Positions 14,663 to 18,699 of a stretch of 18,699 bases of DNA are shown piece after piece. Position 1 is the stretch's first letter. The number at the start of each line of letters is the position of its first letter. The translations under genes and the position numbers were made by a program. Under the pieces are notes generated by a model. That model had not been told where the DNA came from, ran no database searches, and saw only the letters and a list, made by a program, of their open reading frames with translations. This DNA is from an uncultured Rubrobacteraceae bacterium (GTDB lineage Bacteria; Actinomycetota; Rubrobacteria; Rubrobacterales; Rubrobacteraceae), in the NCBI GenBank assembly GCA_902806105.1, contig CADCVI010000001.1, positions 1-18,699 on the forward strand, read 5' to 3'.

Positions 14663-16303
14663 ATGACGCTTCAAGGCCTCACGATGGATTACAAGCTCAA
14701 CCTGCCCGCGATCCTGCGCCGCGCGGATCAGCTCTATTCACAGAAAGAGATCGTCACGCGGAGGCCGGACAAGTCCTTCCACCGCTACACCTACGCCGAC
14801 TTCGTCTCGCGCGCCAAGAAGCTCTCGGTAGCCCTGAAGGGTCTCGGTTTGGAGGAGGGCGACAGGGTGGGGACCCTCGCCTGGAACACGTACGGGCACC
14901 TGGAAGCGTACTTCGGCATCCCCTGCGCCGGCGCCGTGCTCCACACGCTCAACCCGCGGCTGCACGAGGACGACCTCACCTTTATCGCCAATCATGCCGG
15001 GGATCGCGTGATGATGATAGACGAGCCCCTCATCCCGGTCTTCGAGCAGTTCAGGGAGAGGGCCGAGACCGTCGAGCACGCAATCGTCTTCAACTACGGG
15101 GATGCCGCGGGCCTGCCGGAGTGGGCGATCCCGTACGAGGAGCTCCTGGCGGGGGCGGACGAGGGCGAGTTCGAGTACCCGGACCCGGACGAGACGGTCG
15201 CGGCGGCGCTCTGCTACACCTCCGGGACGACCGGGCGCCCGAAGGGGGCGCTGTACTCGCACCGGAGCATCGTGCTCCACTCCATGATGAGCGCGATGGG
15301 CAACGCGTTCTCGCTCGGCCCGGACGACTGCGTCCTGCCGGTCGTGCCGATGTTCCACGTCAACGCGTGGGGGCTCCCGTTCACCTCGGCGCTCGTGGGG
15401 GCCAAGCAGGTGATGCCGGGGGCGCACCTGGACCCCAAGAGCCTCATCGAGGACTACGAGCAAGAAGGGGTGACGTTCACCGCCGGCGTCCCGACCGTCT
15501 ACCTCGCGATGCTGCGGGCGCTCGACGCCGAGCCGGGCAAACACGACCTCTCGGCGCTCAGGCAGCTCGTCATCGGGGGGGCAGCGGTGCCAAAGAGCGT
15601 GATCAAGGCCTACGGGGAGCGCCACGGCATAGAGGTAGTCCACGCCTGGGGGATGACCGAGATGGACCCGATAGGCTCCGTCGCCAAGCTCACGCGGGAG
15701 ATGCTGGACCTGCCGGAAGAGAAGCAGCTCGAGTACCGGGCCAAGCAGGGCTACCCGACGTCGTTCGTCGAGGTCAGGGCGCGCGGCGACGAGGGGTTCG
15801 TCCCTTGGGACGGCAAGACGATGGGCGAGCTCGAAGTACGGGGCCACTCCGTTATCAAGAGCTACTTCAACACGGACGAGGGGGACGACAAGTTCACGGA
15901 CGACGGCTGGTTCAAGACCGGGGACGTCGTCACCATCGACGAGTACGGCTTCATAAACATCACGGACCGCTCGAAGGACCTCATAAAGAGCGGGGGCGAG
16001 TGGATCTCCTCCGTCGAGCTTGAGAACGCCCTGATGGCCCACCCGAGCGTGGCGGAGGCCGCGGTGATCGCGATGCCCCACGAGAAGTGGGACGAGCGCC
16101 CGCTCGCCGCGATAGTCGTGAACGAGGGCGAGACGGTCACCCCGGAGGAGCTCCGGGAGCACCTCCAGAAGGACTTCGCCAAGTTCTGGCTCCCCGACGC
16201 CTACGAGTTTGTCGACGAGATCCCGAAGACCGCTACGGGCAAGTTCCTCAAGATGGCCCTGCGCGAACAGTTCAAGGGCTACACCCCCGCTTCTCAAAGC
16301 TAG
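14663..16303 (+). CDS. long-chain fatty-acid--CoA ligase
   Basis: 546 residues, close in length and sequence pattern to the Thermus long-chain fatty acyl-CoA synthetase family. The enzyme activates fatty acids to acyl-CoA, using ATP, for beta-oxidation. Motifs are the P-loop YTSGTTGRPKG (185-195), VVPMFHVNAWGLPF (227-240), the acid-gate region TAGVPTVY (273-280), WGMTE (329-333), KTGD (418-421), the linker DRSKDLIKSGGEWISS (435-450) and the catalytic lysine K527 in KTATGK. The start at ATG 14663 follows GGAGGAG (14654-14660); the in-frame GTG upstream at 14567 lies before that site and adds unrelated residues. A strong terminator follows the stop. It could supply acyl-CoA to the thiolase in this window. 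Confidence 0.93.
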   Translation: MTLQGLTMDYKLNLPAILRRADQLYSQKEIVTRRPDKSFHRYTYADFVSRAKKLSVALKGLGLEEGDRVGTLAWNTYGHLEAYFGIPCAGAVLHTLNPRLHEDDLTFIANHAGDRVMMIDEPLIPVFEQFRERAETVEHAIVFNYGDAAGLPEWAIPYEELLAGADEGEFEYPDPDETVAAALCYTSGTTGRPKGALYSHRSIVLHSMMSAMGNAFSLGPDDCVLPVVPMFHVNAWGLPFTSALVGAKQVMPGAHLDPKSLIEDYEQEGVTFTAGVPTVYLAMLRALDAEPGKHDLSALRQLVIGGAAVPKSVIKAYGERHGIEVVHAWGMTEMDPIGSVAKLTREMLDLPEEKQLEYRAKQGYPTSFVEVRARGDEGFVPWDGKTMGELEVRGHSVIKSYFNTDEGDDKFTDDGWFKTGDVVTIDEYGFINITDRSKDLIKSGGEWISSVELENALMAHPSVAEAAVIAMPHEKWDERPLAAIVVNEGETVTPEELREHLQKDFAKFWLPDAYEFVDEIPKTATGKFLKMALREQFKGYTPASQS

Positions 16304-16313
16304 CAGAACGACC

Positions 16314-16346
16314 GCGCCCCGGGGACGAAGCACGTCCCCGGGGCGC
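16314..16346 (+). terminator. strong hairpin terminator after the acyl-CoA ligase
   Basis: A 14-bp perfect stem, GCGCCCCGGGGACG (16314-16327) with CGTCCCCGGGGCGC (16333-16346), and a 5-base loop AAGCA, 10 bases after the stop codon. No long T-run follows. It separates the ligase from the downstream hydrolase gene. Confidence 0.8.
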
Positions 16347-16386
16347 TTCGCGTGTCGCCGTTGTCCGAGACCTCGAAAGGGAGGCC

Positions 16387-18144
16387 ATGCCCCAGGCTCA
16401 AGAGATCGTAGTGCAGAAGAACGTCCCGGCCGAGATGCGAGACGGCGTCACCCTCATGGCCGACGTCTACCGTCCCGCCGGCAGGGACGCTGTCCATTCG
16501 TACCCGGTCCTCCTGACCCGCCAGCCCTACGGCAAGGACCTGCCGGTCGCCACGACCTACCTGAACCCCATAAAGGCCGCCCAGGCCGGTTACATCGTCG
16601 TGGTCCAGGACGTTCGGGGCCGGTACGCCTCCGGGGGAGAGTGGGAGCCCTCGGTGAACGAGTTCGAGGACGGCTACGACTCGGTCGAGTGGGCGGCGAG
16701 CCTCCCCGGCTCGGACGGGACGGTCGGGATGTACGGGGCCTCGTACTTCGGGATGACGCAGTGGCAGGCGGCGGTCATGCAGCCGCCGTCCCTTAAGAGC
16801 ATGGCCCCGGGCATCACCTACGGCAACTATCTCAACGGCGCCCACATGCGCGGCGGCGCCCTGGAGCTCGGCCTGCGCCTGTACTGGTCCGAGGGAATCC
16901 TCGCCCCCGAGACGGTCTTCCGGCTCTACGGCGGGGACCGCGACGAGCTCGTCAGGCGCCTCCCGGCCCTCGTCGGCGTCGTGGACAACTTCCCGGAGGC
17001 GTTCGAGACGCTGCCCCTTGAGGACTTGCCGGACCCTGCGGGGGTCGTGTCGTACATGTTCGACGCCCTGGGGCAGGGGGTCACCTCGAAGTTCTGGCGC
17101 TACCTGAACGTCGACGACCGCTACGAGAACGTCTCCTCCCCAACCTTCCACATAGGCTGCTGGTACGACATCTTTCTCGGCGAGACGCTGAAGCAGTACG
17201 CGGCGATGAAGGCGAAGGCCGGCCGCGACGGGACGCGTCCCCCGCGCATGCTCATAGGCCCCTGGCACCACACCGTCGCCTTCCCGAGCCTCGTCGGCGA
17301 CCTCGACTTCGGCTTCGCCGCCTCCGGCCTCTTCGTGAACTACCGGGGCGACGTCACGGACTACCACGTCCGCTGGTTCGACGCGACGCTCAAGGGGAAG
17401 GAGGAGGCGCTGGAGGGCCAGCCCCCCGTCGAGGTCTTCGTGATGGGCGAGAACCGCTGGCGCGGCTACGAGGAGTGGCCCGTCCCCGGCTCGCGCGAGG
17501 AGAAGTGGTTTCTCCACCCCGGCGGCACGCTCTCCCGCGAGGAACCGGAAGGTAGCTCCCCCGACGAGTACGACTACGACCCCTCCGACCCTGTCCCGAC
17601 GATCGGGGGGGCGCTCCTGATGCCGTCGATCTACCGGCCCGGGGCCCGCGACCAGCGCCCGAACGAGGGGAGGCCGGACGTGCTCGTGTACACGAGCGAG
17701 GAGCTCACGGAAGGCTATACGGCCATCGGGGACGTGTACGCGACGATCTTCGCGTCCTCCTCTGCCCCGGACACGGACTTCGTGGCGAGGCTCGTGGACG
17801 TGCACCCGGACGGGCGGGCGATCAACGTCACGGACGGCATCATCAGGGCGAGCGCCCGGGAGAGCTACCCGAAGCCGGGCGAGATAGAGCCCGTCGAGCC
17901 GACGCCGATCGAGCCCGGGCGCGTCTACGAGTACGCGATAGATCTGTGGGCGACCGGGATCACCTTCGGCGCGGGCCACCGCATCCGCGTCGAGGTCACC
18001 TCCAGCTCCTTCCCCCGGTGGGACCGGAACCTGAACACCGGCGAGGACGGCCTGAGAAGCTCCCGCACCGAGGTTGCCCGGCAGAAGATCTACCACGACC
18101 CCGACCGCCCGAGCAGCATCACCCTGACCGTGGTGGACGGCTAG
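16387..18144 (+). CDS. CocE/NonD family serine hydrolase (X-Pro dipeptidyl-peptidase fold)
   Basis: 585 residues from ATG 16387, with AAAGGGAGG just upstream; the longer in-frame reading (from 16087) overlaps the ligase gene and is a shadow. The N-terminal alpha/beta hydrolase domain begins MRDGVTLMADVYRP (17-30). The nucleophile Ser119 is in GASYFG (117-122), Asp261 in GCWYDIF, and His295 in GPWHH. This triad matches the cocaine esterase/S15 peptidase family. The C-terminal jelly-roll domain (about 370-585) is present, with family-like DFVARLVDVHPDGRAINVTDG and HRIRVEVTSSSFPRWDRN. No signal peptide is seen, so it is probably cytoplasmic. The substrate (ester, amide or glutaryl-type acyl group) cannot be deduced. 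An MFS transporter gene begins 12 bases after it, suggesting uptake or export of a related compound. Confidence 0.92.
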   Translation: MPQAQEIVVQKNVPAEMRDGVTLMADVYRPAGRDAVHSYPVLLTRQPYGKDLPVATTYLNPIKAAQAGYIVVVQDVRGRYASGGEWEPSVNEFEDGYDSVEWAASLPGSDGTVGMYGASYFGMTQWQAAVMQPPSLKSMAPGITYGNYLNGAHMRGGALELGLRLYWSEGILAPETVFRLYGGDRDELVRRLPALVGVVDNFPEAFETLPLEDLPDPAGVVSYMFDALGQGVTSKFWRYLNVDDRYENVSSPTFHIGCWYDIFLGETLKQYAAMKAKAGRDGTRPPRMLIGPWHHTVAFPSLVGDLDFGFAASGLFVNYRGDVTDYHVRWFDATLKGKEEALEGQPPVEVFVMGENRWRGYEEWPVPGSREEKWFLHPGGTLSREEPEGSSPDEYDYDPSDPVPTIGGALLMPSIYRPGARDQRPNEGRPDVLVYTSEELTEGYTAIGDVYATIFASSSAPDTDFVARLVDVHPDGRAINVTDGIIRASARESYPKPGEIEPVEPTPIEPGRVYEYAIDLWATGITFGAGHRIRVEVTSSSFPRWDRNLNTGEDGLRSSRTEVARQKIYHDPDRPSSITLTVVDG

Positions 18145-18155
18145 AAGCTTCGACG

Positions 18156-18699
18156 GTGGAAGCGCTCGGGTACGGGGACCTGAAGGGCCGGTTGCGGCTG
18201 CTGCGGGCGTCGGCTTTCCTGAGCACGTTCGACAGGTTCACGGCGGCACCGATGCTGCTTACCATCGCGGCCGGGCTAGGGGCCTCGCTGGAGGAGGTCG
18301 CCTGGGCGGCGAGCCTCTACTACCTGCTGTATGGGTTGATGCAGCCGGTCTGGGGGGCGCTCTCGGACAGGTTCGGGCGGGTGCGGGTGATCCGGGTCGC
18401 GCTCGTGGGCGCCCTCGTGCCGGGCCTCCTCTCGGCGCTCGCCCCGAACCTGATGGCGCTCTTGGTGGGCCGGGCGCTCGCGGGCGCCCTGTTCGCCGCG
18501 ATCATCCCCGCCTCGCTCGTGTACATCGGGGATACGGTCCCCATAAACGCTCGCCAGAGGGCGCTCGCCGACCAGCTCGCGACGAGCGCGGTGGCGACGG
18601 CGCTCGCGACCGCGTCGGCGGGGCTGGCCGCTTATCTCGGGCTCTGGCGGGTGGCGTTCGCGGCGCCGGTCGTCGTCTCGGCGGCGCTCGGGATCTTCC
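18156..18699 (+). CDS. MFS transporter, N-terminal part, runs off the right edge
   Basis: The frame from GTG 18156 is open to the window end, about 181 residues. It begins with a short cytoplasmic stretch, then about five hydrophobic segments. The classic motif A loop, GALSDRFGRVRVIR, lies between segments 2 and 3 (about residues 67-80), and the region between segments 3 and 4 reads APNLMALLVGRALAGALFAA. This places it in the major facilitator superfamily; the substrate is unknown. It lies 11 bases after the CocE-type hydrolase stop and is probably cotranscribed with it. Only a weak GAAG precedes the start, so the exact start is uncertain. Confidence 0.82.
   Translation, partial: MEALGYGDLKGRLRLLRASAFLSTFDRFTAAPMLLTIAAGLGASLEEVAWAASLYYLLYGLMQPVWGALSDRFGRVRVIRVALVGALVPGLLSALAPNLMALLVGRALAGALFAAIIPASLVYIGDTVPINARQRALADQLATSAVATALATASAGLAAYLGLWRVAFAAPVVVSAALGIF

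Noticed and set aside
14738..18096. Very long minus-strand open frames opposite the acyl-CoA ligase and the CocE-type hydrolase
   Set aside because: High-GC codon bias opens the antisense frame; the compositions (Val/Arg/Leu/His-rich) carry no motifs, and the plus-strand genes are unambiguous.

Overview
The window is high-GC DNA with frequent GTG starts, strong purine-rich ribosome sites on some genes, regular use of the isoleucine codon ATA, and LPXTG-type surface proteins. Together these suggest a Gram-positive actinobacterium. The gene content (DUF2945/DUF3140 stress pair, Thermus-like fatty acyl-CoA ligase, deazaflavin-type reductase) reminds me of Rubrobacter, but that assignment is inference. 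No tRNA, rRNA, CRISPR array or intact mobile element was seen.

Layout. Bases 1-644 (minus) hold the N-terminal half of an alpha/beta hydrolase whose 3' part looks damaged. Bases 787-1962 (minus) encode a thiolase, divergent from an acyl-CoA synthetase (2103-3710) that is translationally coupled to a small split-barrel reductase (3707-4054). A zinc-ribbon DUF2256 protein (4127-4288) converges with a BtuF-like binding protein that has no signal peptide (4285-5040, minus). Bases 5305-7621 encode two secreted, sortase-anchored proteins built from the same two domain types in different orders (A-B and B-A-B). They share an EF-hand-like loop and a nearly identical 3' DNA stretch. A stress-type pair, DUF2945 and DUF3140, follows (7720-8272). 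Next comes a decayed cupin gene (about 8321-8650).

Bases 8936-13118 are a signalling block. A soluble GAF hybrid histidine kinase with two receiver domains and an Hpt domain (minus) is divergent from a LOV-GGDEF protein, a probable blue-light-responsive diguanylate cyclase. The LOV-GGDEF reading frame stops exactly where an EAL domain would begin, and a short EAL-like remnant is still readable just past the stop. Two small unrecognised genes follow (13674-14063 plus, 14153-14359 minus). The right end holds a long-chain fatty acyl-CoA ligase (14663-16303) with a strong terminator, a CocE-type serine hydrolase (16387-18144), and the start of an MFS transporter (18156 to the edge).

How the genes may work together. 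The thiolase, both acyl-CoA ligases and the hydrolases point to fatty-acid or ester catabolism. The LOV-GGDEF protein and the hybrid kinase suggest light- and environment-dependent control. Five genes lack a Shine-Dalgarno and instead have a TANNNT-like -10 box 6-7 bases before the start codon, consistent with leaderless transcripts. The most interesting items are the shuffled LPXTG pair, the LOV-GGDEF gene with its EAL remnant, and the leaderless-promoter pattern. I did not find a clearly new multi-gene defence or biosynthetic system.
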